A stretch of DNA of 64,000 bases from Aristolochia californica (taxonomy: Eukaryota > Streptophyta > Magnoliopsida > Piperales > Aristolochiaceae), in contig JARWKL010000005.1 in NCBI GenBank assembly GCA_029961685.1, positions 21,046,164-21,110,163 of the forward strand. The letters are read 5' to 3'. The notes beneath the pieces were generated by a model. It ran no database searches, had not been told where the DNA came from, and saw only the letters and a program-made list of their open reading frames with translations. Positions 28,875 through 41,600 of this stretch are shown piece after piece (the stretch's first letter is position 1; every line of letters starts with the position of its first letter). A program made the position numbers and the translations under genes.

Positions 28875-31800
28875 GGATCCATAGATCATTTGCATCTTTA
28901 ACATGTTTCAAGCATGCTAATCCATTTTTTAAAACATGTGCATAAAAATCTTTTTCTTATAAAATTCGGAGCTAATAGGGTTAAACTAGTGGAATTTCTC
29001 AAACTTGGATAACAAAACTTTCGTGTTCATGTGTGGTGTGTGAATAAATTTTCTTTACTTACATTTGTTGATTTCTTTAAATTATTTCCATACATAAACT
29101 CTAAAATTTTCATTTTCTTGTGATCTATTTTATATCTTTTTTTTTACGAGATGAAGAGAAAGTGAAAACTCAAGTTATGCTTTAAGAAAAAAGTATACAT
29201 CTAAAATGGAAATGCATATTTCTTAATTGTGAAGAGAGCTAATTAAAAAAATTGTCATGAATTTTAAAGGATTGTAAACTCTTTTTAGTTCTTATATATC
29301 AGGTTCATCAATCGTAGGGAAAAGGGGTAGGCGGGGGATTTTTAACTGAGAGTTGACTCCCAATCCATGTGTCATTCCTTACAAAAATATATCCCATTAA
29401 GCATGATAAATCACTTTAAAATCATCTATGATCGTTAGGTCAGCTATATGTAAATACGCAAAATAATGGCTTTTTTGACTCGGGTAAATATCCCACCACA
29501 CGTTCACTTGAGAATTTAATGTTATTATATTTAAAAGGTTTGGATCCTTAGGTCATTTGCATCTTTAACATGTTTCAAGCTAGCATATCCATGTTTTAAA
29601 ACATGTGTAGAAAAATCTCTTTCTAATAAATTTCCAAGCTATTAGGGCTGAACAAGTGGAATTTCCAGAACTTGGATAACAAAACTTTTGTGTTCATTTG
29701 TGGTGTGTCAATAAATTTTCTTTACTTACATTTGTTATTGCTTTAAATTATTTCCACACATAAACTCTAAAATTTTCATTTTGTTGTGGTCTATTTGCCT
29801 TTTATCTCTTTTTTTGTTTACAAGATGAAAGGAAAGTGAAAATACAAGTTTTGATTTAAGAAAAAGTATACATCTAAATTTGAAATGCATAGTGCACAAA
29901 TGTAGAGAGGGATAATTCCAAAAAAATTCGTTAATTTTTATGGATTTTAAACTCTTTTTAGTTTTTATAAATCAGGTTCTGAAATCATCGGGAAAAGGGG
30001 GAGGCGAGGGAATTTTTACTGAGTGTTGACTCCCAACCCATATGTCATTCCTTAAAAAAATATAGCCTGTTAAGCAGGATAAATCACTCTACAATCATCT
30101 ATGATCGTTAGGTTAAATTTTTGTAAATGGACAAAATAATGGCTTGTTTGACTTGGGGAAATTTCCCTCTGCACGTTCTCATGAGAATTTAATGTTATTC
30201 CCTTTAAAAGGTTTGGATCCATAGGTCATTTGAATCTTTAACATGTTTCAAGCATGCATATCCATTTTTTAAAACATGTGCAGAAAAATCTCTTTCTTAT
30301 AAAATTCCGAGCTATAAGGGTTGAACTAGTGAAATTTCCCAAACTTGGATATCAAAACTTTTGTGTTCATTTATGGTGTGTGAATAAATTTTCTTTACTT
30401 AAATTTTTTAATTGCTTTAAAATTTTTTTTGTACATAAACTCTAAAATTTTCATTTTGTTGTGCTCTATTTGCCTTTATCTCGTTTATTTGTTTACGAGA
30501 AGAAGGGAAAGCGAAAACTCAAGTTCTGATGTAAGAAAAAAGTGTACATCTAAACTGGAAATGCACAATGCCCAAATGTAGAGAGAGATAATTCGAAAAA
30601 GTGTCAGTAATTTTTAGGGAATGTAAACTTTTTTCAGTTTTTATGTATCTGGTTCTACAATCGTCGGGAAATGGGGGAGGTGAGGGATTTTTAACTGAGA
30701 GTTGACTCCCAATCGATAAGTCATTCCTTACAAAAATTGCCCGTTACGCATGATAAATCACTTTACATACATTTATGATCGTTAGGTCAGCTTTTTCTAA
30801 ATGGGCAAAATAATAGCTTGTTTGACTTGGGTAAATATCCCACTGCACGTTTACTTGAGAATTTAATGTTATTCTCTTTAAAAGGTTTGGATCCATAGGT
30901 CATTTGCATCTTTAACATGTTTCAAGCATGCTAATTCATTTTTAAAAACATGTGTATCAAAATCTCTTTCTTATAAAATTCTGAGCTAATAGGGTTAAAC
31001 TAGTGGAATTTCCCAAACTTGGATAACAAAACTTTTGTGTTCATTTGTGGTGTGTGAATAAATTTTCTTTACTTACATTTGTTGATTGCTTTAAATTATT
31101 TCCATACATAAACTCTAAAATTTTCATTTTCTTGTGATCTATTTTATCTCTTTTTTTTTTTTTACGAGATGAAGAGAAAGTGAAAACTCAAGTTATGCTT
31201 TCAGAAAAAAGTATACATCTGAAATGGAAATGCACAATGCTTAATTGTGGAGAGAGCTAATTCAAAATAGTGTCATGAATTTTAAAGGATTGTAAAATAT
31301 TTTTAGTTCTTATATATCAGGTTCATCAATCGTGAAGAAAAGGGGTAGGCGGGGGATTTTTAACTGAGAATTGACTTCCAATCCATGAGTCATTACTTAC
31401 AAAAATATATCCCATTAAACATGATAAATCACTTTACAATCATCTATGATCGTTAGGTCAGCTATATGTAAATACGCAAAATAATGGCTTGTTTGACTCG
31501 GTTAAATATCCCACCGCACGTTCACTTGAGAATTTAATGTTATTATACGTAAAAGGTTTGGATCCATAGGTCATTTGCATCTTTAACATGTTTCAAGCAA
31601 GCATATCCATATTTTAAAACATGTGTAGAAAAATCTCTTTCTATTAAAATTCCAAGATATTAGGGTTGAACAAGTGGAATTTCCAGAACTTGGATAACAA
31701 AACTTTTGTGTTCATTTGTGGTGTGTGAATAAATTTTCATTACTTACATTTTTTATTGCTTTAAATTATTTCCACACATAAACTCTAAAATTTTCATTTT

Positions 31801-32911
31801 GTTGTGGTCTATTTGCCTTTTATCTCTTTTTTTTGTTTACGAGATGAAGGGAAAGTGAAAATACAAGTTTTGATTTAAGAAAAAAGTATACATCTAAAAT
31901 TCAAATGCAAAATGTACAAATGTAGAGAGAGATAATTCCAAAAAATTTCTATAATTTGTATGGATTTTAAACTCTTTTCAGTTTTTATATATCACGTTCT
32001 GCAATCGTCGAAAAAGGGGGAGGCGATGGATTTTTTACTGAGTGTTGACTGCCAATCCATATGTCATTTCTTAAAAAACTATAGCCCGTTAAGAAGGATA
32101 AATCACTTTACAATCATCTATGATCGTTAGGTTAGCTTTTTGTAAATGGACAAAATAATGACTTGTTTGACTTGGGAAAATATCCCACCGCACGTTCTCT
32201 TGAGAATTTAATGTTATTCTCTTTAAAAGGTTTGGATCCATAGGTCATTTGCATCTTTAACATGTTTCAAGCATGCATATCCATTTTTTAAAACATGTGC
32301 AGAAAAATATATTTCTTATAAAATTCCGAGGTAAAAGGGTTGAACTAGTGGAATTTCCCAAACTTGGATAACAAAACTTTTGTGTTCATTTATGGTGTGT
32401 GAATAAATTTTCTTTACTTAAATTTTTTAATTTTTTTTAAATTATTTCCGCACATAAACTCTAAAATTTTCATTTTGTTGTGCCCTATTTGCCTTTTATC
32501 TCGTTTTTTTGTTTACGAGTAGAAGGGAAAGTGAAAACTTAAGTTTTGTTGTAAGAAAAAAATATACATTTAAAATGGAAATGTACAATGCACAAATGTA
32601 GAGAGAGATAATTCAAAAAAGTGTCTGTAATTTTTAGGGAATGTAAACTTTTTTTAGCTTTTATATATCCGGTTCTGCAATCGTCGGGAAATGGGGGACG
32701 CGGGGGATTTTTAGGCTAGAGTTGACTCCAAATCCATAAGTCATTCCTTAAAAAAAATATAGCCTGTTATGCATAATAAATCACTTTACATACATCTATG
32801 ATCGTTAGGTCAGCTTTTTGTAAATGGGCAAAATAATGGCTTGTTTGACTCGGGTCAATATCCCACCGCATGTTTACTTGAGAATTTAATGTTATACTCT
32901 TTAAATGGTTT
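28875..32911 (+). repeat. Trimeric higher-order repeat, two copies of about 2.02 kb
   Basis: GGATCC landmarks at 28875, 29542, 30215, 30889, 31560, 32234 and 32912 give a pattern repeating every third monomer (offsets 2014, 2018, 2019 and 2023). Diagnostic variants recur at that spacing: AAGTTATGCTTT with TGTCATGAATTTTAAAGG near 29180-29265 and 31190-31275; the CTCCAACCCATATG/CTGCCAATCCATATG monomer near 30030 and 32050; GAGAAGAAGGG or GAGTAGAAGGG near 30500 and 32520. The copies are visibly more diverged than the 1949-bp pair, so the duplication is older. Confidence 0.8.
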
Positions 32912-35900
32912 GGATCCATAGGTCATTGGCATCTTTAACATGTTTCAAGCATGCTTATCCATTTTTAAAAACATGTGTAGAAAAATCTCTTTCTAATAAA
33001 ATTTCGAGGTAAAAGGGTCAAACTAGTGGAATTTCCAAAACTTGGATAACAAAACTTTTGTGTTCATTTCTCGTGTGTGAATAAATTTTCTTTACATACA
33101 TTTGTTTATAGCTTTAAATTCTTTCCATACATAAACTCTAAAATTTTCTTTTTGTTGTGATCTATTTGCCTTTTATCTCTCTTTTTTTTTAAGAGATGAA
33201 GGGAAGGTGAAACCTCAGTTTTTGCTTTAAGAAAAAAGTACACATCTATAATGGAAATTCAGAATGCACAAATGTACAGAGAGATAATTCCAAAAAGTGT
33301 AACTAATTTTTAGGGATTGTAAACTCTTTTCAGTTTTTATATATCAGGTTCTGCAATCGTCGGGAAACTGGGGAGGTGGGGGATTTTTAACTGAGTGCTG
33401 AATGCCAATCCATAAGTCATTCTTTAAAAAAATACAGCCCGTTACGCATGATAAATTACTTTACAATCATCTATGATCGTTAGGTCAGCTTTTTGTAAAT
33501 GGGCAAAATATTGGCTTGTTTGACTCGGGTAAATATTCCACCGCACATTCACTTGAGAATTTAATATTATTCTCTTTAAAAGATTTGCATCTTTAACATG
33601 TTTCAAGCATGCATATCCATTTTTTAAAACATGTGTAGAAAAATCACTTTCTTATAAAATTCTGAGCTAGAAGGGTTGAGCTAGTGGAATTTCCCAAACT
33701 TGGATAACAAAACTTTTGTGTTCATTAGTGGAGTGTGAATAAATTTTCTTTACTTACAATGGTTTGTTGCTTTAAATTCTTTCCATACATAAACTCTAAA
33801 AATTTCATTTCGTTGTGCTCTATTTGCCTTTTATCCCTTTTTTTTTTTTTACGAGATGAAGGGAAAGTGAAAACTCATGTTTTGATTTAACAAAAAAATA
33901 TACAACTAAAATCGAAATGCACAATGCATAAATGTAGAAAGAGATAATTCCAAAAAGTGACTATAATTTTTACAGATTGTAAACTCTTTTTACTTTTTTT
34001 ATATATGGTTCTGCAATCATCAGAAAAGGGAGAGGTTGGGAGTTTTAACTGAAAGTGGACTCCGAATCCTTAAGTCATTCCTTACAAAAATATAGCCACC
34101 GTTACGCAAGATAAATCACTTTACATACATCTATGATTGTTAGATCAGCTTTTTGTAAATGAGCAAAATAATACCTTGTTTGACTCGGGTAAATATCCCA
34201 CCGCACGTTTACTTGAGAATTTAATGTCATTTGCATCTTTAACATGTTTCAAGTTTGCTGATCCATTTTTTAAAACAAGTGGATAAAAATTTCTTTCTTA
34301 TAAAATTCCGAGCTAATAGGGTTAAACTAGTGGAATTTTCCAAACTTGATAACAAAAATTTTGTGTTCATTTGTGGTGTGTTAATAACTTTTCTTTACTT
34401 ACATTTTTTTATTGCTTTAAATTCTTTCCAAACATAAACTCTAAAATTTTCTTTTTGTTGTGATCTATTTGCCTTTTATCTCTTTTTTTTTTTTTGTTTA
34501 CGAGATGAAGGGAAAGTGAAAACTTAAGTTTTTCTTTAAGAAAAAAGTATACATCTAAAATGGAAATGCACATTGGACAAATGTAGAGAGAGATAACTCC
34601 AAAAGTGTCATGAATTTTAAAGGATTGTAAACTCTTTTTTAGTTTTTATATATCAGGTTCTACAATCATCGGGAAAAGTGGTAGGCGAGGGATTTTTAAC
34701 TGACTGTTGACTCCCAATCCATAAGTCATTCCTTACAAAAATATATCCCGTTACGCATGATAAATCACTTTACAATCATCTATGATCGTTAGGTCAGCTT
34801 TTTGTAAATATACAAAATAATGGCTTGTTTGACTCTGGTAAATATCCCACCGCACGTTCATATGAGAATTTAATGTTATTCTATTTAAAAGGTTTGGATC
34901 CATAGGTCATTTGAATCTTTAACATGTTTCAAACTGGCATATCCATTTTTTTAAAACAAGTAAAGAAAAATCACTTTCTTATAAAATTACGAGCTATTAG
35001 GGTTGAACAAGTGGAATTTCCCAAACTTGGATAACAAAACTTTTGTGATCATTTGTGGTGTGAATAAATTTTCTTATTTACATTTTTTTATTGCTTTAAA
35101 TTATTTCCATACATAAACTCTAAAATTTTCATTTTGTTGTGGTCAATTTGCCTTTTATCTCTTTTTTTTCTTACGAGATTAAAGGAAAGTGAAAACTCAA
35201 GTTTTGTTTTAAGAAAAAAGTATACATCTAAAATTTAATTGCACAAAGCAAAAATTTCAAGAGAGATAATTCCAAAAAGTGTTTGTAATTATTAGGGATT
35301 TTAAACCCTTTTTAGTTTTTATATATCAGGTTCTACAATCGTCCGGAAAGGGGGTGGCGGAGGATTTTTAACTGAGTGTTGAATGCCAATCCATAAGTCA
35401 TTCCTTAAAAAAATGTAGCCCGTTACGCATGATAAATCACTTTACAATCATCTATGATCGTTAGGTAAACTTTTTGTAAATGGGCAAAATATTAGCTTGT
35501 TTGACTCGGGTAAATATCCCACCGCACATTCACATGAGAATTTAATGTTATTATCTTAAAAAGGTTTGGATCCGTAGGTCATTTGCATCTTTAACATGTT
35601 TCAAGAATGCATACCCATTTTTTAAAACACGTGTAGAAAAATCTGTCTTATAAAATTCCGAGCTAATAGGGTTGAACCAATGGAATTTCCAAAACTTGGA
35701 TAAGAAAATTTTGTGTTCATTTGTGGTGTGTGAATAAATTTTCTTTACTTAAATTTGTTTATTGATTTAAATTCTTTCCATATATAAGCTTTGAAATTTT
35801 CATTTTGTTGTGATCTATTTGCCTTTTATCTCTTTTTGTTGTTTACGAGATATAGGGAAAGTGAAAACTAAAGTTTTGTTCTAGAAAAAACTATACATCT

Positions 35901-36449
35901 AAAATGGAAATGCACAATGCAAAAATGTGGTGAGAGGTAATTCCAAAAAGTTTCTAGACTTATAAGGGATCGTAAACTCTTTTTAGTTTTTATTTATCAG
36001 GATCTACAATCGTCGGGAAAAGGGGGAGGCGGGGTATTTTTAGCCGGTTATGCTTGATAAATCACTTTACATACATCTATTATCGAAGGTCAGCACATTG
36101 TAAAAGGGCAAAACAATGGGTTGTTTGACTCGGGTAAATATCCCACCCCACGTTTACTTGAGAATTTAATGTTATTCTCTTTAAATGGTTTGGATCCAAA
36201 GGTCATTTGCATCTTTAACATGTTTCAAGCATGCACATTCATTATTTAAAAAGAGTGTAGAAAAATCTCTTTATTATAAAATTATGAGAAAATAGGGTTG
36301 AATTAGCGGAATTTCCCAAACTTGGATAACAAAACTTTTGTGTTCATTTGTTGTGTGTGAATAAATTTTCTTTAGTTACATTTGTTTATTGCTTTAAATT
36401 TTTTCCATAAATAAACTCTAAAATTTTCATTTTGTTGTGATCAATGTGC
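32912..36449 (+). repeat. Satellite array, diverged block
   Basis: Heterogeneous monomers of the same family without an obvious short higher-order period. Internal deletions are seen near 33582 (the GGTTTGGATCC landmark is lost), 34227 and 36042. A variant reading ACAACTAAAATCGAAATGC near 33900 is also found near 28535 and in similar form near 19405, so related subtypes are dispersed. No genes are seen. Confidence 0.92.
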
Positions 36450-37139
36450 CTTTTATCTCTTTTTTTTTTGTTTACGAGATTAAGGGAAAGTTAAAACCCA
36501 AGTTTTGATTTTAGAAAAAAGTATACATCTAAAATGGAAAAGCACATTGCACAAATGTAGAGAGAGATAATTCCAAAAAGTATCTATAATTTTTAGGGAT
36601 TGTCAACTCTTTTTAGTTTTTATATATCGGGTTCTGTAATAGTCGGAAAAAGGGGGAGGCGGGGGATTTCTAACTGAATGTTGAATCCCAATCCATAAGT
36701 CATTTCTTACTAAAATATAGCCCGTTAAGCATGATAAATCACTTTACAATCATCGATTATTCTTCGGTCAGCTTTTCGTAAATGGGCAAAATATTTGCTT
36801 GTTTGACTCAGGTAAATGTCTCACCGCACGTTCACTTGCAAATTTAATAATATTCTATTTAAAAGGTTTGGAACAATAGGTCATTTTCATCTTGAACATG
36901 TTTCAAGCATACATATCCAATTTTTAAAACATGAGTAGAAAAATCTCTTTCTTCTAAAATTTTGAGCTATTGGGATTGAATTAGTGGAATTTCACAAACT
37001 TGGATAACAAAACTTTTGTGTTCATTTGTGGTGTGTGAATAAATTTTATTTACATACATTTTTTTATTGCTTTAAATTCTTTCCACACATAAACTCTAAA
37101 ATTTTCATTTTTTCTGATTTATTTGCCTTTTATCTCTTT

Positions 37140-37785
37140 TTTTTTTTTTTTAACGAGAAGAAGGGAAAGTGAAAACTCAAGTTTCTATTTAAGAAAATAG
37201 TATCCATTTAAAATGGAAATGCACAATGCACAAATGTAGAGGGAGATAATTCCAAAAAGTGTATGTAATTTTTAGGGATTGTCAACTCTTTTTGGTTTTT
37301 ATATATCAGTTTCTGCAATCATCGCGAAAACGATGAGGCGGGGGCTTTTTCACTGAGTGTTGACTCCCAATCCATACATCAATCCTTACAAAAATATAGC
37401 CCGTAACGCATGATAAATTATTTTACAACTTTCTATGATCGTTAGGTCAGTTTTTCTTAAATGGGCCAAATAATGGCTTGTTTGACTCGGGTAAATATCC
37501 CACCGCACGTTCACTTGAGAATTTAATGTTACTCTCTTTAAAAGGTTTGGATCCATAGGTCATTGCATCTCTAACTTGTTTTAAGCACGCATATCCATTT
37601 TTTTTAAAATGTGTAGAAAAATCTCTATCTTATAAAATTCCGAGCTATTAGGGTTGAACTAGTGGAATTTCCCAAACTTGGATAACAAAATTTTTGTGAT
37701 CATTTGTCGTGAGTGAATAAATTTTCTTTGCTTACATTTGTTTATTTCTTTAAATTTTTTCCATACATAAACTCTAAAATTTTCA
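37140..37785 (+). repeat. Segment near-identical to 39834-40479
   Basis: Variants that are otherwise rare in the array are shared at an offset of 2694 bp (two dimers). These include AGTATCCATTT, GTGTATGTAATTT, the CGCGAAAACGATGAGGCGGGGGCTTTTTC stretch and CCATACATCAATCC. To the right of about 37785 the similarity to this partner falls, for example TTTTCCTTTATC here against TTTGCCTTTTATC in the partner. Confidence 0.85.
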
Positions 37786-38680
37786 TTTTGTTGTGATCTA
37801 TTTTCCTTTATCTCTTTTTTTTGTTTACGAGATGGAGGGAAAGTTAAAACCCAAGTTTGGATTTTAAAAAAAAATATACATCTAAAGTGGAAAATCACAA
37901 TGCACAAATGTAGAGAGAGACAATTCCAAAAAGTGTCTGTAATTTTTAGGAATTGTCTACTCTTTTTAGTTTTTATATATCTGGTTCTACAATCGTCGGG
38001 AAAAGGGGGAGGCAGGGGATTTCTAATTGATTGTTGAATCCCAATCCATGTGTCATTCCTTACTGAAATATAGCCCGTTACACGTGATAAATCAGTTTAC
38101 AATCATCGATTATTCTTACGTCAGCTTTTTGTAAATAGGAAAAATATTTGCTTGTTTGACTCTGGTAAATGTCCCACCGCACATTCACTTGAGAATTTAA
38201 TAATCTTCTATTTAAAAGGTTTTGATTAATAGGTCATTTTCATCTTTAACATGTTTCAAGCATGCATATCCTTTTTTTAAAACATGAGTAGAAAAATCTC
38301 TTTCTTATAAAATTTCGAGCAATTGGGGTTGAATTAGTGGAATTTCACAAACTTGGATAAAAAAACTTTTGTGTTCATTTGTGTTGTGTGAATAAATTTT
38401 CTTTACATACATTTTTTTATTGCTTTAAATTATTTCCATACATAAAGTCTAAAATTTTCATTTTTTTGTGATCTATTAGCCTTTTATCTCTTTTTTTTTA
38501 CGAGAAGAAGGGAAAGTGAAAACTCAAGTTTCTATTTAAGAAAACAGTATCCATCTAAAATGGAAATGCACAATGCACAAATGTAGAGGGAGATAATTCC
38601 AAAAAGTGTTTGTAATTTTTAGGGATTGTCAACTCTTTTAAGTTTTTATATATCAGGTTCTGCAATCGTCGCGAAAAGGA
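37786..38680 (+). repeat. Segment near-identical to about 43180-44074
   Basis: Shared rare variants at an offset of 5394 bp (four dimers) include GAGATGGAGGGAAAGTTAAAAC, AAGTTTGGATTTTAAAAAA, GACAATTCC, CCATGTGTCATTCCTTACTGAAA, CACGTGATAAATCAG and ATTCTTACGTCAG. Together with the preceding segment this shows a mosaic, with the change of partner near 37.79 kb. Confidence 0.83.
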
Positions 38681-41600
38681 TGAGGTGGGGATTTTTAACT
38701 GATTGTTGACTCCCAATCCATATGTCAATCCATACAAAAATATATACCGTAAAGCATGATAAATTACTTTACAATTGTCTATGACTGTTAGGTCAGTTTT
38801 TCTTAGATGGGCCAAATAATGGCTCGTTTGACTCGGGTAAATATCCCACTGGACGTTCACTTCAGAATTTAATGTTATTCCCTTTAAAAGGTTTGGATCC
38901 ATAGGTCATTGCATCTCTAACTTGTTTCAAGCATGCATATCCATTTTTTTTTAAATGTGTAGAAAGATCTATCATATAAAATTCCACGCTATTATTGTTG
39001 AACTAGTGGCATTTCCCAAACCTGGATAACAAATTTTTTGTGATCATTTGTCGTTAGTGAATAATTTTCTTTGCTTACATTTTGTTTATTGCTTTAAATT
39101 TTATTCATACATCAACTCCAAAATTTTCATTTTGTTGTGATGTATTTGCCTTTTAACTCTTTTTTTTGTTTACGAGATGAAGGGAAAGTTAAAACCCAAG
39201 TTTTGATTTTAGAAAAAAGTATACATCTAAAATGGAAAAGCACATTGCACAAATGTAGAGAGAGATAATTCCAAAAAGTGTCTGTAATTTTTAGGGATTG
39301 TCAACTCTTTTTAGTTTTTATATATCAGGTTCTGCAATCGTCGGGAAAGGGGGAGGCGGGGGATTTCTAACTGAATGTTGAATCCCAATCCATAAGTCAT
39401 TCCTTAATAAAATATAGCCCATTACGCATGATAAATCTCTTTACAATCATCGATTATTCTTAGGTCAGCTTTTTGTAAATGGGCAAAATATTTACATGTT
39501 TGACTCAGGTAAATGTCCCACTGCACGTTCACTTGAGAATTTATTAATATTCTATTTAAAAGATTTTGATCAATAGGTCATTTTCATCTTTAATATGTTT
39601 CAAGCATGCATGTCCATTTTTTAAAACATGAGTAGAAAAATCTCTTTCATATAAAATTCCGAGCTATTGGGGATGAATTAGTGGAATTTCACAAAATTGG
39701 ATAAAAACATTTTTGGGTTCATTTGGGGTGTGGGAATAAATTTTCATTGCATATATTTTTTTATTGCTTTAAATTCTTAAAATACATAAAGTCTAAAATT
39801 TTCATTTTTTTGTGATCTATTTGTCTTTAATCTCTTTTTTTTTTTTACGAGAAGAAGGGAAAGTGAAAACTCAAGTTTCTATTTAAGAAAATAGTATCCA
39901 TTTAAAATGGAAATGCACAATGCACAAATGTAGAGGGAGATAATTCCAAAAAGTGTATGTAATTTTTAGGGATTGTCAACTCTTTTTGGTTTTTATATAT
40001 CAGCTTCTGCAATCATCGCGAAAACGATGAGGCGGGGGCTTTTTCACTGAGTGTTGACTCCCAATCCATACATCAATCCTTACAAAAATATAGCCCGTAA
40101 CGCATGATAAATTATTTTACAACTTTCTATGATCGTTAGGTCAGTTTTTCTTAAATGGGCCAAATAATGGCTTGTTTGACTCGGGTAAATATCCCACCGC
40201 ACGTTCACTTGAGAATTTAATGTTACTCTCTTTAAAAGGTTTGGATCCATAGGTCATTGCATCTCTAACTTGTTTCAAGCATGCATATCCATTTTTTTTA
40301 AAATGTGTAGAAAAATCTCTATCTTATAAAATTCCGAGCTATTAGGGTTGAACTAGTGGAATTTCCCAAACTTGGATAACAAAATTTTTGTGATCATTTG
40401 TCGTGAGTGAATAAATTTTCTTTGCTTACATTTGTTTATTTCTTTAAATTTTTTCCATACATAAACTCTAAAATTTTCAATTTGTTGTGATCTATTTGCC
40501 TTTTATCTCTTTTTTTTGTTTACGAGATCAAGGGAAAGTTAAAACCCAAGTTTTGATTTTAGAAAAAAGTATACATCTAAAATGGAAAACCACAATCCAC
40601 TATTATAGAGAGTGATAATTCCAAAAAGTGTCTGTAATTTTTAGGGATTGTCAACTCTAATTTTTTTATATATCAGGTTCTGCAATCGTCGGGAAAAGGG
40701 GTAGGAGGGGGATTTCTAACAGAATGTTGAATCCCAGTCCATAAGTCATTCCTTACTAAAATATAGCCCGTTACGCATGATAAATCACTTTAAAATCATC
40801 GATTATTCTTAGGTCAGCTTTTTGTAAATGGGCAAAATATTTGCTTGTTTGACTCAGGTAAATGTCCCACCGCATGTTCACTTGAGAATTTAAAAATATT
40901 CTATTTAAAAGGTTTGGATCAATAGGTCATTTTCATCTTCAACATGTTTCAAGCATGCATATCCATTTTTTAAAACATGAGTAGAAAAATCTATTTCTTA
41001 TAAAATTCCGAGCTATAGGGGTTGAATTAGTGGAATTTCACAAACTTGGATAACAAATCTTTTGTGTTCATTTGTAATGTGTGAATAAATTTTCTTTACC
41101 TAAATTTTTTTATTGCTTTAAATTCATTCCATATAAAAACTCTAAAATTTTCATTTTTTTGTGATGAATTTGCCTTTAATCTCTTTTTTTTTTTACGAGA
41201 AGAAGGGAAAGTGAAAACTCAAGTTTCTTTTTAAGAAAACAGTATCCATCAAAAATTGAAATGCACAATGCACAAATGTAGAGGGAGATAATTCCAAAAA
41301 GTGTCTATAATTTTTAGGGATAGTCAACTCTTTTTAGTTTTTATATATCAGGTTCTGCAATCGTCGTGAAAAGGATGAGGCGAGGGATTTTTAGCTGAGT
41401 GTTGACTCCCAATCCATATGTCAATCATTACAAAAATATAGCCCGTAACGCATGATAAATTACTTTACAATTGTCATTGATCGTTAGGTCAATTTTTCTT
41501 AAATGGGCCAAATAATGGCTTGTTTGACTCGGGTAAATATCCCACCGCACGTTCACTTGAGAATTTAGTATTATTCTCTTTAAAAGGTTTGGATCCATAG

